This document shows, one piece after another, positions 31,897-43,417 of a DNA stretch of 64,000 nt. Within the stretch, counting starts at the first letter, position 1, and each line of letters opens with the position of its first letter. A program made the position numbers and the translations under genes. The notes under the pieces are model-generated. The model had not been told where the DNA came from, did not search any database, and saw nothing but the letters and a program-made list of their open reading frames with translations. Source of the DNA: Sorghum bicolor (lineage: Eukaryota; Streptophyta; Magnoliopsida; Poales; Poaceae); assembly GCF_000003195.3 (NCBI RefSeq), contig NC_012870.2, positions 53,402,049 to 53,466,048 on the forward strand, written 5' to 3'.

Positions 31897-33228
31897 ACAA
31901 ATGAAATGATGATCAGTTGAAGAACTGATGGATGAATGTTTGAAACTAACTTATCACTATGTTACCATTTCAATCTAACTTGGCTCATAGGCCAATGCGC
32001 AATAGGTTAACCTTAGTATCCTCAGTGCCATAACACTCAACTCCTTTGATGTACCATCATGTAATGCCACCAGGAAACTATTGTGAACCTTGACAAACAA
32101 ATTAAAAAAAATGCCTAGATGTTCTGTCCTGCAAGAAAGTTACCTGGGTCCACATCGATGCATCCTTGTACTAATGGCATGAACCATTCCAAAACTCTGT
32201 GAATCTTGGTAAAGCTTTAATTGATGCACAATTTTCTCTTGTGTAGACTCATCTTGGTACATCTTACACGCACACTCAAAAAGTGCATCTCTGAATATTT
32301 TCAGTATTTTCGATATCATGTCTGTTTTGATAGTAGAATGAAGGATTCAAATAATAAGCAGCTAAGTGCAATGGTTTCATCATGTACAGCTTTATTCTAA
32401 AATCTATATGGTGCCACATTGGCAAATAATGCTCTTCCTTGTTTTCAAAGCGGAAGGCAAATTCCTTTTTAGTGTTCACAAGTTCACCATATATGTATCC
32501 CATAGGGGGTCTACCACTCCCCATCCTCCTCAGAACCTCCACTAGTGGTTCAAAACTATTTATAGCATATAGCACATTATGCCAAAACTCATTGGTCACT
32601 ACTAAATTATAGAATTTCTTGCCCACTGCTTCCTTTGACCACTTGTTGTCTTCCCATTCTTTAGAAATAAGCGTAGTATTCAACTCAATCCTTTTATCAT
32701 AAAGGCTCCACAAGTTCAAGCAGCAACTACCGTCAAAAAAAAGTTCAAGTAGCAAATGGTGTACTAGGTTATCCCAACATGAACCAAATCCTGCTTGTTG
32801 GTGAACTTGCGGGTCATGTCCAGCAAATTTGTTTGTGTAAATAAAAGTTGTGAGTGATCTTGCTTTAGCGACTGTTTTCTTGATTAAATGAATATGCCCT
32901 ACATCTTCAAGCATCATATCTTCCTTTCTTCATAGAAATAATTGTTACTATGTGCTGGTCTATTTGGTCTGTTCGTAATGAAGCTATCTTCAATGATGTG
33001 CCTCCTTCTCTTCACCGTTGCAAGACAATTTTCAAGAAAAAAGTTTGCCTTAGTTATACTAAGAGCAAAGGCGAAGTATCATCCCGTCATAGATCAAATG
33101 ATACTTTCTACTTTGTACTTTAGTTTTTTAGAAGTCTTTGTGTAATCTTTCTTATCTTCTTCTTTTCCTTTTTTGTTTCTAGATCTGTTTTTTATGTGCT
33201 CTGTAACTTTGGATTTCCTTTTAATAAA

Positions 33229-33507
33229 ACTAGGAGAATACCCCACGCGTTGCTGCGAGAATTTCAGATAATTTAAAAAGAAATTAGACTATTTATATTT
33301 ATAGTTATATGAATGGAATTATCTTAAATTAATTTTGTTGAATGATTTGACACATCAATATGAACAACTAGATGCATGTTAGTAGATAAGAGATGACTAT
33401 CATAATTACATGTGCTAGTTGGCTATAATTGAAAGTTTTAGTGGATTATTGATGTGGATAGCTTGCATGTTTAGAAAAATCTCTAGTGGGGTTTAGCTTT
33501 ATAAGAG
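33229..33507 (-). mobile_element. Helitron-like element A
   Basis: On the minus strand the 3' end is a hairpin (TCTCGCAGCAACGCGTGGGG region) followed by TATTCTCCTAGT at 33229 and then T, matching the Helitron hairpin-CTRRT rule. The 5' end is near 33506, reading TCTTATAAAGC. No coding capacity. It lies in the LINE 3' UTR. Confidence 0.6.
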
Positions 33508-33508
33508 T

Positions 33509-33862
33509 ACTAGTAGAATGCCCCGCGCGTTGCTGCGGGAATCACCGGTAAAACTCTATGTTAGTGGATGATTTTTAGTATTCTAGCATGGACAACTAAA
33601 TATATGTTAGAAAATGATGTGGTTTGCTAATATGAATAACATAGATATAGGATAAATGATATGTGTTAGTTCGATTTATTAGTGGATAATGATGTCAACA
33701 CTTTGCATGGCGGGGTAATGTATTAGTGGGATGATTTAGTGGATGTTGATGTAGACGCTTTATATGGCAATAGAGTTAGTTAGTGGGATGCTCTAGTGGA
33801 TGATGATGTGGATGCTTTGCATGTCAAAAAAATTAGCTAGTGGGGTTTATCTATATAAGAGA
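33509..33862 (-). mobile_element. Helitron-like element B, abutting element A
   Basis: The 5' end on the minus strand is TCTCTTATATAG (33862). The 3' end has the hairpin CCCGCAGCAACGCGCGGG followed by CATTCTACTAGT at 33509. Its 3' end touches the 5' end of element A, so the two stand head to tail. The interior repeats variants of TTAGTGGATGATGATGTGGA. Confidence 0.62.
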
Positions 33863-34540
33863 TAATATTTTAGTAGGGGCTTTCACCCCTCGAGTTCCTT
33901 AAAAAAAAAGCAGTTGCAGCATATTGAGCCCAGAATATGTTCGGTCTCTTTCTAGGCAGTTTTCTCCGATCTTCTCTATACCAAGGTCTCCAATGACCTG
34001 CACCACATTTTTCTCTCCAACTTCTTCAATACAAGAATCAACTAGTCGTCAAACAATAAACAAATGCTTGGTCGTAGCAGCCTGAAGGTAGTTCGATGGA
34101 ATGAAGGAATGACACACCATGAGAACAATCAACTGCCAAGTTCAACATCTGTCTTTCATCATCATCAATATCTATATAAGCCAGAATAGAGCATCCTTCA
34201 GACATCCAGTATTTTTTCAGTGCTTTAATTGAACCTTTGATTGCTAAAAGTTTCCTTGTGGACCATCAAGCTCATCCAGAGAGCGTACCTGTAAACCAGG
34301 GCTGCATTGTGCAATTGCTTCTAAAATTAAGTGAAAACTCTCTATACGAGCAGTATTAAAAGGAATCCCAGCTTCACTGAACCATGCAACTATACGCTTG
34401 CATTTTCTCCTTTCTCTATTGCCTGTTCTGTATTTGGCATGGAAAGTGTATCAATTGGTCCTTCACTATCTGGATCATTGGATCTCAAATGATTCTCTTG
34501 TGATGTATTTCCATGGCCGTTGTCACCCAGTCTGCATCAT

Positions 34541-35030
34541 ACATGTCAAGCACAGGTTATTTCACTATAGTACATCAGTAATGGCTAGCACGATGAGATT
34601 TTCAGTCAACATATTTAGTTCCAATTACTTCAAAAAAAAAACAAATTTAGCTCCACAAAAGATGCCCGTAAGTCTCTATACAACTGGCTCTGCCATGTTT
34701 GGTTATAATAAAGAGGACGAAACTTGTTGGCTTCTCTACACAAATTTTGTTGTTTTCATTACGCAAGCAACACTGCAGCTTACTCTACTTCTGATTTTCT
34801 ATGTTTGGTGTTGGTAAAAATAAATTGAGCAAAATAGCAAACATTGTTAGTCCAAACGATTATGTTGTCAATTAACCACCAAAATCACTAATTGTTTGAT
34901 AGGATCCATATACCTTACATGTTTTAATAAAGTCAGTGGTGAGAATGCTGTTGCAAAAACCATTTTTACAACAGTATTATTCATTCTAGTGTAACTTTGA
35001 CAAGTTATAGAAAAATCTATTAATATGTAT
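34541..35030. other. no gene recognised
   Basis: Sequence between the hAT remnant and the next LTR. The long plus-strand ORF at 34398-34817 mostly lies opposite the hAT remnant and has no family features. Possibly includes 5' flanking sequence of the hAT gene. Confidence 0.3.
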
Positions 35031-35708
35031 ATGTAACATCCCAATAATTCACATTCAAAAATCACTCGCATTCAAAAAATTATTTTTAAAATATATTTCA
35101 AAAATTATAAATCATTTGAGCTTTATAGTATCTTCATCCAATTCTTTTCCACCCATCCCAATTATCCATCTTTAAATATAACCTGCACCACATGGCATGA
35201 GCATCACATGTCCGCTACTCATCCCTCTTGCTCGCTCGCTCTGTCCGATACCCGGCAACAGCGCGTGCGCCGACCCCACCACCATCAGCGCCGCAGCGCA
35301 CTCGCGCCCGGCCCCCTCGCCGAGCGCACTCGCTCGCACGCGCACCGCGACATGCGGGCCCCACCTCTTGCCTTTTTCCCGCTCCTCTCTTGCTGTACAA
35401 AAAGATAGCAAGTCGCAACACACAACTGGACACCTTCCATATTTTTCGCACACAAATAACAGCGAGTACCAGCAAGCTTACATGCAAGAAAACATAGCAG
35501 TGCACCTACACGAATATATATCTCATGCATGCATGCAGGATATGCCACCGTCCATTTGCATGCACTTGCATGCAAGGACACGGTGATTAGGCACCGTCCT
35601 TTTGCATGCACCGTGCATGCAAATGTGACATCGTCCTTCGCATACAATTAGGCACCGACCATGCGCTACAGTATCGTCTTTAATGGCAAATAGTTGAGCA
35701 CTCTAGCC

Positions 35709-35716
35709 TATAAAAG
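35709..35716 (+). promoter_or_regulatory. TATA box in the LTR at 35031
   Basis: TATAAAAG is followed by a pyrimidine-rich leader with many CTCAC repeats. It would start transcription near 35740. Confidence 0.55.
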
Positions 35717-36305
35717 GTTCTCCCGGGTGCTCACTCTCACCACCCGGAGAAACACGTTCACTCACTCGCTTACTCGCTCTCACTTCGCGTATACCGTATA
35801 CGGCCATACGCACAAGCCGAGCTCGATTGTCGTCGCAAGACGAGGTGAGCAGCTCATGAGCATCTCATTGCTCTTCTCTGTCTTTCTATAGTATTTTCTT
35901 GGTATCTCTCCTTGTATTTGTCTATACCGATTCACTGCCAAGAACTCCACGAACTAAACCATGACATACAGAGAGCTCTAATGATTCGTGCTAATTTCTC
36001 TTTTCCCATGCGTGTGTGGGCTATAAGCATTAATTTCAGTACATGCATGCAACATGTACTACCAGCCAAAATTCAACTCGTGAAGCATGCATTTTTTAAT
36101 CATCGTTAGCCTTTTTCGCATGATTAAATTTCGGTCATTTCACAAATACCACATGCTAACTCTGATTTCAATAATTCTTTTTCCTAAATTCATCTAAAAT
36201 CATGATCTACCTCCCATATTAATTTCATGATTTTTTGGAGCTCATTTGAATTTATGTGATTATTTATCTGTGCTTGTTGCTCGTGTCGGTCGTCGCGTAT
36301 TTTAG

Positions 36306-37634
36306 CTGACGGAGTGAACGAGCCAGAGAACGCGGACGTTGGAGACGAGTACCGCGAGTTTGACGCCGAGGATCCGGACTGTCAGCAAAAGTTTGCCGAG
36401 GACGCCGACGGAGGCAAGTCTAACCGATTCCCTTTCCTATTTTTAAACACAACCCGTAGAAGCCGTTTTAAATATTGCATGTACGATATATGTACGAAGT
36501 ATTTTCGCTGCTTAGTTAAAACCTGGTGAATAGTCATCCTCGAATTGATATTACCCGGTAATTGTCTTGTTCGAACCTAGGAACAAATAATATGCTATGA
36601 CAGAAATATTATTATTTAGTATGCTTAGGACTTGTTACTCATCCTGGATACTCATCGCTATATTTTTTTAAATATAATGATTTTAAAAGTAAAAGGTGTG
36701 AGTGGTGAAAATAAATTATGGGTATTGTGAAAGGGTTAATGAACAAGTTATAGATATGATTACTATGGAGATGGGGCGGATGAGATCTCTTTTGGGATGC
36801 CCTGGTGTTGTGGCTTATACCTTGTCGGGTTAAGCGTGAAGATATCCGCCTTGTCTCGATTAAGGACTGAGTTGATGATTCATCTTGCCTAACTCATTTA
36901 TCGTACAACCACTCGCCTTGCATAGGAAAGGCTTAGTCTAAATCCCTTTAGTTAGTATGGCAATCACCTAGAGGCAGGTGTGCAACGGGACACTAAGAGA
37001 TGTATGTGAAATGGTGAAAATATATAAAATATAAAGAGCTCTGTGAATTATTGTGGTATCATGAGATATGGCCTTAGTGTTCCCGTGGTGAGCGCCATTA
37101 CTTAGCTATGGAGGGTAATGACTTTGATGGATCTGTGCTTGCACGTCGGTGTAAGTTATGGTATCCTACTTGAGGGAAAAGTGTACAACCTCTGCATAGT
37201 GTAAATCTATCTGGATAGCCGTGTCCACGGTCTCGGACGGGTTATGGTTTGGTTTCAACAACTAGATGGGCTGGGATGAGTGAAAACATGAGAGTGAGTG
37301 TGATTTTGGAAATAAATGGTTGACTGCCATTGTGTTGTGGGAAAAAGGGTTCAACAACACTTAAAATTGTGATCAAACCCCCATTTTCACGAATACTATC
37401 ATATATGGAAAAAGAGGTCTTTTACAACAGTATTTGTGAAATGAAACCTTGCATGTATAAAAAGATAGCTTTATGCAAATAAAACTAAGCCTCATCCTTG
37501 ATTTATCCATACGCATATATATTGTTATCCCCTTCCATAGGGTAAGGTTGGATTTGCTGAGTACTTTGTACTCACTCTTGCTTTATTAAACAGAGGAAGA
37601 TCCGGACTTCGATCCCAAAGTGGCGTTCGAGTAA
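36306..37634 (+). CDS. split acidic mini-ORF within the LTR, uncharacterised
   Basis: Exon-like segments are 36306-36413 and 37594-37634. The first follows an acceptor (GCGTATTTTAG) that pairs with a donor at 35845. It reads NEPENADVGDEYREFDAEDP onward, rich in Asp and Glu. It ends at a GC-type donor (GAG then GCAAGT); the acceptor AAACAG at 37588-37593 joins in frame to EEDPDFDPKVAFE and a stop. All of this lies inside the LTR, downstream of its TATA box. No start codon is assigned; none lies in frame in the second segment. A real product is speculative. Confidence 0.3.
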
Positions 37635-37883
37635 GGTCGTGTCTGCACCCAACTAAGCCTGTGGCATTGGGACATGTCAGATGTTCAGTTGTGATATCGT
37701 TTGTTTCTGGGTCCTTTGGACCTATGTTGTATTTTTGTGTCTTATTATTATAGCGTGCCTTCATTGTCCACGCTTATCGAGACTACTACGCTGAAACTTA
37801 TCTGATGTAATAAATGTGTTACTAGCCTCCTAGGACTAGTATTGTATCACATTTGAGTTTCTGGTTTACCAGGGCGCTTCAGG

Positions 37884-37896
37884 TGGTATCAAAGCC
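37884..37896 (+). other. initiator-Met primer binding site
   Basis: TGGTATCAAAGCC, two bases past the LTR end, confirms plus orientation and the 3' edge of the LTR. Confidence 0.75.
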
Positions 37897-38029
37897 GTAG
37901 TTGGCTGTAGGACGCGACCTTAGGCTTTTCTGGACCAGTATTTTACTAAATAAACGTATTTTACAAAAGTTCTTACCCTCTTCCCTCTATTTGAAAAAAA
38001 ATATTTACTCTCATCTATGTCTCTCAGAT

Positions 38030-38919
38030 GGCAGAAGGAGTTTGGACCAACAGTTACTGTCTAAGTGTAGAAGGCTTTCCCAATATAGAAACTTGGAATC
38101 AAGGATCGCCCAGAATATGAAGGCAGAGAATATAATAGCATGAGACCGAGCGGTGTGAAGTTATCGTCTATATTGGGAAAAGTGAGGACTTTCCTAACAT
38201 AGCCGAAGCTTGGAGTATGACTGCGATTGGATTTCGGTTTGCAGATACATATCAAGCCGTCGCCCGCAAGGCCTTGAGGTACCTATGCCAGATCTACAAG
38301 AAGCCCATCACCCGTACACCCATGAGGTTCTTTCCACCCGACGAAAAAGACCGACCAGTTTGGAGGACCCACATGGAGCTCTTGCAAGGACGTTACTCAC
38401 TTGAAGATGACCCAACTGTTGTATTCATGACCACATACCTACTTGCTCTAGATAAGCAATATGATGAGCAGGCCTCGGAGTTAAGGAAGTGCATCCATCG
38501 TGCGGAGGAAGCCAGATCATAGAAAGCTCCATGTGCAGCTTGCGGAAGCTCAGGCCCAAGCAGCTGCAGCCGAGAGCCGTGAAACTACCATTGCTGAAGT
38601 CTTGAAGGCAGCTGAAGACCGCCATGCTCAGGAGTTGAAGGATGCCTACCTTATCACCAGGATCAAAAGAAGGATGTTAGCAGTGGAAGACCAAGAGCCC
38701 ATAATCCTAAAAGGAATCCCAATCATGTCCCTAAAAACCAAAAGAAAGATGGACATAGAAGGGCCATCAGCTCCCCCACCCACAGAAGCCTCTCATGAAG
38801 CTTTAGAGTTGGAGTCCACTAAGGAAGAAGGATTTCCCCTCCTCACCCAGCCACCACCAAAAGAAGATGGTGACCCACCTCTTAGTCCAAAGGAAGAACC
38901 ACAGATGCCAGAAGCATGA
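38030..38919 (+). pseudogene. decayed internal ORF of the retroelement, unknown family
   Basis: It starts at ATG 38030 (MAEGVWTNSYC) and is broken early; the main open part is 38217-38519, with FADTYQAVARKALRYLCQIY and DDPTVVFMTTYLLALDKQYD. An apparent frameshift near 38515 leads into a coiled-coil, Ala/Glu/Gln-rich part (38523-38640) and then a Pro-rich tail ending at 38919. I recall similar unnamed proteins inside grass LTR elements lacking ordinary gag-pol. It has no gag zinc knuckle or pol motif. Function is unknown. Confidence 0.5.
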
Positions 38920-39214
38920 TCCACCTCAGCACCAAGGGAATGAAGCCGTTCCGTCCGAAGAAGTTGAAGATTAGTATCACCTAGTTCCTCCCTTTTGTCT
39001 TGGGGAAGTGAAGTTTACTTCACTTTTGTTCAACCCCCAAAGTAGATAAACCGTATTGTAGTACGCTTATTTCCTCCATTACTATGTTGTAAACCGCCTT
39101 CTTATTCAAAATATATATTTGTGCTTGTTGGTTGTGCTAAATAATTGAGAGCTCTATGTTGTTCCCTTACGGGATAGCAAGTCTTAAAACTTGCACCTTT
39201 TTAAAATATAACGC
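38920..39214 (+). other. non-coding tail of the retroelement internal region
   Basis: AT-rich sequence after the decayed ORF, with no purine tract or 3' LTR. It ends abruptly where the next LTR begins at 39215, so the element was cut by, or its 3' part lost at, that insertion. Confidence 0.35.
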
Positions 39215-39838
39215 TGTTGGGTACCATAAAAAGGGATACCCAAATCAGAGAAATAAAAATCGAAAAGAGGAGATAAAGCAAACCACCCGTGATCACCAGG
39301 GCTCAGGTGCGGGTTCCGCCTCGACCGACCCCTTGGCCTCGGGCGCAAGTTCCACCTCGCCCGACCCCTCTTGGGCTCGGGCGCCAACACCGCCTCGCCC
39401 GAGCCCCCGTCTTGGAGCCAGGCTTCCAACGCACGATGACCGTACCCTCGACATGACGTGCGCTGTGATCCCATACTGCGGTAGGGCATGGCAGCAACTG
39501 TTCCAACCACCCCGACCACTATAGCCTTACCTCTTTCACTGTGCAGCCTTACCTCTTTCACTGTGGAGTACAGCCTCACAGTAAAAGAGGCATGGGGGAG
39601 ATTAACCAGTGTCACTTTGGCTGTCTTTTCCTACTGTTACATGACATGCAGCAGTATCACCGACCCGACCCCCACAATCTCAATAGGGCTCGGTAACCCT
39701 CCACAGGAGCAACCATGCTAACAGCCATGCCCTAAGGATGGGATGGGCAAGCCTCTACAGGGTCGGGACTGTGACTTTACCATTTACCAGAAGAAGATCA
39801 CCGGTCACACATGCAAAAACCTTGTGTCCCCTTGAGAC

Positions 39839-39846
39839 TATAAAAG
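39839..39846 (+). promoter_or_regulatory. TATA box of the second Tat element LTR
   Basis: TATAAAAG followed by GGGAAGCAGAG, in the middle of the LTR, as expected for its U3/R boundary. Confidence 0.6.
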
Positions 39847-40146
39847 GGGAAGCAGAGCACACATCCAACACAAGCTCACAACATAAGAACTCAAGGCAAG
39901 ACCACACATACTCTAGAGTAGCAAATAGCGCTCTGTCCACTACACAAAGTCGAGACCTGGGATCTAGCCCTCTATCGCGATCCGCTTGTATACCCCTACT
40001 ACAAGAACTTTAGGGGGCAAGGCAATACAGACCCCGATCTCACACTGGACTTAGGGATCCTTAGCCCGAACCAGTATAAATCTCTGTGTTCCACTTGCAT
40101 CACCATCCGGGTTTAGGTAGGCAAGCAGACTTATACTCGTTAGTGC

Positions 40147-42397
40147 TGAAGGGTCGAGATGGCGGACTAGAGGGGGGGGTGAATAGTCCTTTCTAAAATT
40201 TACTACGCCGGCTAACCGAAACAAATGCGGAATTAAAACTATCGGTCTAGCCAAGACTACACCCCTCTATCTAAGTTCTCTAGCACCTTGAAAAGATCCT
40301 AAACAAGCAAGCAAGGTGCTACCTTAGCAAGAGCTCACCTAATCAATTCTAGGAGCAAGGTCACACAAACCAATGCAACTACTACTTTGCAAACCGGGGG
40401 AGCTCCTACTCAAACTAGTGAGGCAAAGCGCACAAAGCCTAAGCTCACTAGCAAGCTCAATAACAAGGCAACTAATGCCAAATTAGAGAGCACAACTTAC
40501 TTAGCTACACAAACTAAGCAAAGTGACTAACAAGGTTACACAAACCAAATTAGTCACGCAAGGGAACTACTTCTAGCTACGCAAGCAAGAAGGTAACTAG
40601 AAAGCTACACAAGCTAACTAATTACAAGAGCAACTACACAAGCACAAGTATATAAATGTAAGAACAAGCTTGTGTTAGGGATTTGCAAACCAACGGGAAG
40701 GACAATGTTGACACGATGATTTTCTCCCGAGGTTCATTTGGTTGCTACCAAGCTACATCCCCGTTGAGACAAGCTCCAAGGTTGCCGCCGGTCCTCTTGC
40801 TAGTGGTGACTCACAAGTCACACTCTCCCACGTGGAGTGCTTACCACAAGTTCAAGCACTTGACCCGGCCGGACCACTTGTTGCTCTTCACGTCTCGCTC
40901 AACTAGAGTTGCTCTTCGCGATCCCCGCGGGGTGAGCACCGTACCCCTCACAATCTCTTCTCCGAAGCATCGCACAATCTCCTTGCGTGCTTCGACGGAC
41001 TCACAAGCCACCAAGCCATCTAGGAGGTGGCAACCTCCAAGAGTAACAAGCACCACCGGGTTGCAACACGAACATCTAGTGCCACTCGATGCAATCTCTC
41101 AATGCAACGCACTAGAATCGCTCACTCACATAATCGGATGATCACTATCAAGCATATATGAGTTAGAGGCTTCACTAGCACTCCCCAAGCATGGACACTA
41201 AGTCCCAAGGGTGCTCAGCACCGGCCAAGGCCAGCCACCACTTCTATTTATAGCCCCAAGGACTAAACTAGCTGTTACCCTTCACTGCGCAAAAGTCGAC
41301 CACACAGGACGCATCCTAGTTCACACCGGATGCGTCCGGTATTGACCAGACCAGCGTCCGGTGCTCTTGATCGTTAAGAAAGTAGCCGTTGCCTCTGACA
41401 CTGACAGGGCACCGGACTCTCACTTTTGAAATACCGGACGCGTCCGGTGTCACACCGGACGCGTCCGGTGTGCACCGGACCCAAACTCAGGGAGCGTCGC
41501 AAACTTGAGCCAACATCGGTCGCCACACCGGACGCAAACTCAGTGAGTTTCACCGAGAAACGAACTCACCAGACGAGGCACACCAGACTCTACGTGAAAA
41601 CTGTTTCCGCATCCGGAGCCTCAACTCGGACGCGTCCGACCTCATACCAGACGCGTCCGGCCTGAACGCGCTGCACGAAAAGATCTCCAACTTCTTCCCT
41701 TGCTTCCATGTGCCAACACCAAAGTGTCTCCACACTTTTGCACGTGTGTTAGCATTTTCACAAACATTTTTCCAAGGGAGTTAGCCTCTCAACTTGCCAC
41801 GCCATTCGATCCTAACACGTATGCAAAGTTAGATCACTCAAGTGGCACTAGATGACTGATATGTAAACAAGTTTGCCGCTCTTGATAGTACGGCCATCTA
41901 TCCTAAATCCGGTCATAAACTTCTCTACACACCTATGACCGGTGAAATGGAAATGCCCTAGGTTATACCTTTGCCTTGCACTTTCCATTCCATCTCCTCC
42001 AATGTTGATGCAACACATGCACCAACCAATCACCAAATGATATGATCCACTTCATATCATCACGTGACCGTATTGGTTCATCGATCTTGACCTCACTTGC
42101 TCTTCACCGTTGCCTTGGTCCATCGGCGCCAAGTCTTGCTCAAGCTTCACCGTCACACGCGGTCCCTCGCTTCAAAGCCTCTGACTTGCCCTTCACTCTT
42201 GCAACCGGTCCATCAAGCCAAGCCTCATCTTGATCTTCTCCACCTTGGTCACATGACTCCATGTCATGTCTCATATGCAATGAGCTCCTCCATCACCACA
42301 TAATCACCTGTGGACTAATCTCCTGTGTATCTCACATAAACACTATTAGTCCACCTAAGTTGTCACTCAATTACCAAAACTAAACAAGGACCTTTCA
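40147..42397 (-). mobile_element. solo LTR of the gag-only element family
   Basis: It aligns end to end with the LTRs at 8132 and 29458, running TGAAGGGTCG to CCTTTCA, with a perfect AGTGC duplication at 40142-40146 and 42398-42402. The segment 41285-41680 diverges from the other two copies but keeps CCGGACGCGTCCGGT-type palindromes. Open frames shared with the other copies are not genes. Confidence 0.92.
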
Positions 42398-42657
42398 AGT
42401 GCCTAGACGATGAGTCTAGACGCTTATAGTTGGTGCGCCAGGTAGAGGCCTTCTGCATTGCACTTTCCTCTCCCCATTGGGGAAAGCCCGAATGGTAGAC
42501 GGATTCCGCCCACTCCGCCTCGGCACCATCATGAAGTTTGGATGTTTGGAGTTCATGTCGCTTGGCTCTGGCTATGACATGGTCCTCCTTCCACCACGTG
42601 ACAACGTCGAGCCCCGCCTCGAGCCGATCCCACCACAGCCAGTGCGTGGGAGGCGCT

Positions 42658-43118
42658 TGTCGACGAAAGCTGGTCGGCAGTCTACCTTGGGGTATACCCA
42701 CGGTAGTAGTTTATCGGTAGACGGTGCGCAAGCTACGAACTTGATGGTGACGCAAGACACAGACAAGGTTTTTATCCAGGTTCGGCCGCCGTGTGGGCGT
42801 AATACCTACGTCCTGCGTCTGATTGTATTGGATTGTGTTGAGAGAATAATCGTGTCCTAGGGGGGTCCCTTGCCCCTCCTTATATAGTCCGGAGGGCAAG
42901 GTTACAGATCTGGAAACTAATCCTAGTCGGTTACAATTGTCATAGATAGTTCGATATCAATTCCTATTCTAACCGACTAGAATCCTGCTTGATCTTCACG
43001 GCTTGTTCCCTTGCGCGAAACTCCAAGCTGTCAGATCAAGCTTTGAGCTTGTCTCGTAATGGGCCAAGTCTCCTGGCCCAAGTCTAGCCGTAAGGGTATA
43101 GGGGTTTATACCCCCACA
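42658..43118 (-). repeat. 3' LTR of the young element
   Basis: Identical to 44915-45375. On the minus strand it starts TGTGGGGGTATAAACCCC and ends TTTCGTCGACA. The purine tract GGTGCTCGGGGACTAGC precedes it at 43119-43135. Confidence 0.93.
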
Positions 43119-43417
43119 GCTAGTCCCCGAGCACCATGTATTGTGAAGTAACACGCCATCTTGAGCTTCTTCGACCAATGAAATTTTGACATCTTCAATC
43201 AGCATGAAATTCACCCAGACAGTTGCGATGGTATTTTGACCAAATCTAAACATATTTGATCAACATTGACATCGAAGAAGCAGGTTGTTTGAAGAATGCA
43301 TGGTGCTCTTAATCAAAAAAAAATTTCTTTCCTCGTGAAGTGTGCCCACTTTACTTTTCTGAAAAGTATAGTCTTTCAAAAAGCAAGCATATTTACCGCA
43401 AGGTGAAGTGTGGCCAC

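Larger units (their letters stand above)
32937..33909 (+). mobile_element. 5'-truncated L1-type LINE 3' end, inserted in the hAT gene
   Basis: Plus-strand frames 32940-33125 read like the extreme C terminus of plant LINE reverse transcriptases (SIWSVRNEAIFNDVPPSLHR, then FALVILRAKAKYHP after a frameshift). A T-rich 3' UTR follows, with TTTTAATAAAA. The UTR resumes after two Helitron-like elements as GTAGGGGCTTTCACCCCTCGAG and ends in a run of nine A at 33901-33909. The hAT transposase resumes immediately afterwards. No target duplication could be recognised. Confidence 0.65.
32110..34540 (-). pseudogene. hAT-type transposase pseudogene (DUF659-like), split by insertions
   Basis: Two separated minus-strand segments make one transposase. 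Segment 1 (about 34540-33915) includes AWFSEAGIPFNTARIESF, a central RNase-H-like start, and ends at RPNIFWAQYAAT. Segment 2 (32917-32276, continuing in another frame to about 32110) resumes with MMLEDVGHIHLIKKT and includes PLHLAAYYLNPSFYY, typical of the C-terminal half of DUF659 hAT transposases. The gap between them holds a LINE 3' end. Segment 1 has several frame breaks, and segment 2 shifts frame near 32280. No BED finger or terminal repeats were identified. Transposase would cut and rejoin the element's ends; this copy is dead. Confidence 0.72.
35031..37881 (+). repeat. 2.85 kb LTR, plus strand, resembling Del/Tekay chromovirus LTRs
   Basis: It starts TGTAACATCCC and ends GGCGCTTCA, directly followed by GG and an initiator-Met primer site (TGGTATCAAAGCC from 37884). 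Length and start resemble Tekay-type chromovirus LTRs of grasses. It has its own TATA box and a split acidic reading frame. No matching 3' LTR is in the window, so duplication and age cannot be checked. Confidence 0.68.
39215..42428 (+). repeat. 5' LTR of the second Tat-lineage element, split by a solo LTR
   Basis: It starts TGTTGGGTACC at 39215. The 3' end is judged to be GCTTATA at 42428, because a primer-site-like leader (GTTGGTGCGCCAGGTAG) follows. It contains a TATA box at 39839-39846 (TATAAAAG). The insertion at 40147-42397 interrupts it near its end. Without that insertion the LTR is about 960 bp. The stretch 39300-39420 is rich in CTCGGGCG and CCGACCCC. Confidence 0.68.

Noticed and set aside
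34398..34817. 139-codon plus-strand ORF with hydrophobic stretches
   Set aside because: It partly lies opposite the hAT transposase remnant and has no recognisable domain or splice context.
35208..35586. Overlapping ORFs on both strands at the start of the 35031 LTR
   Set aside because: A short GC-rich patch in the LTR opens several frames at once; no splice or domain support.
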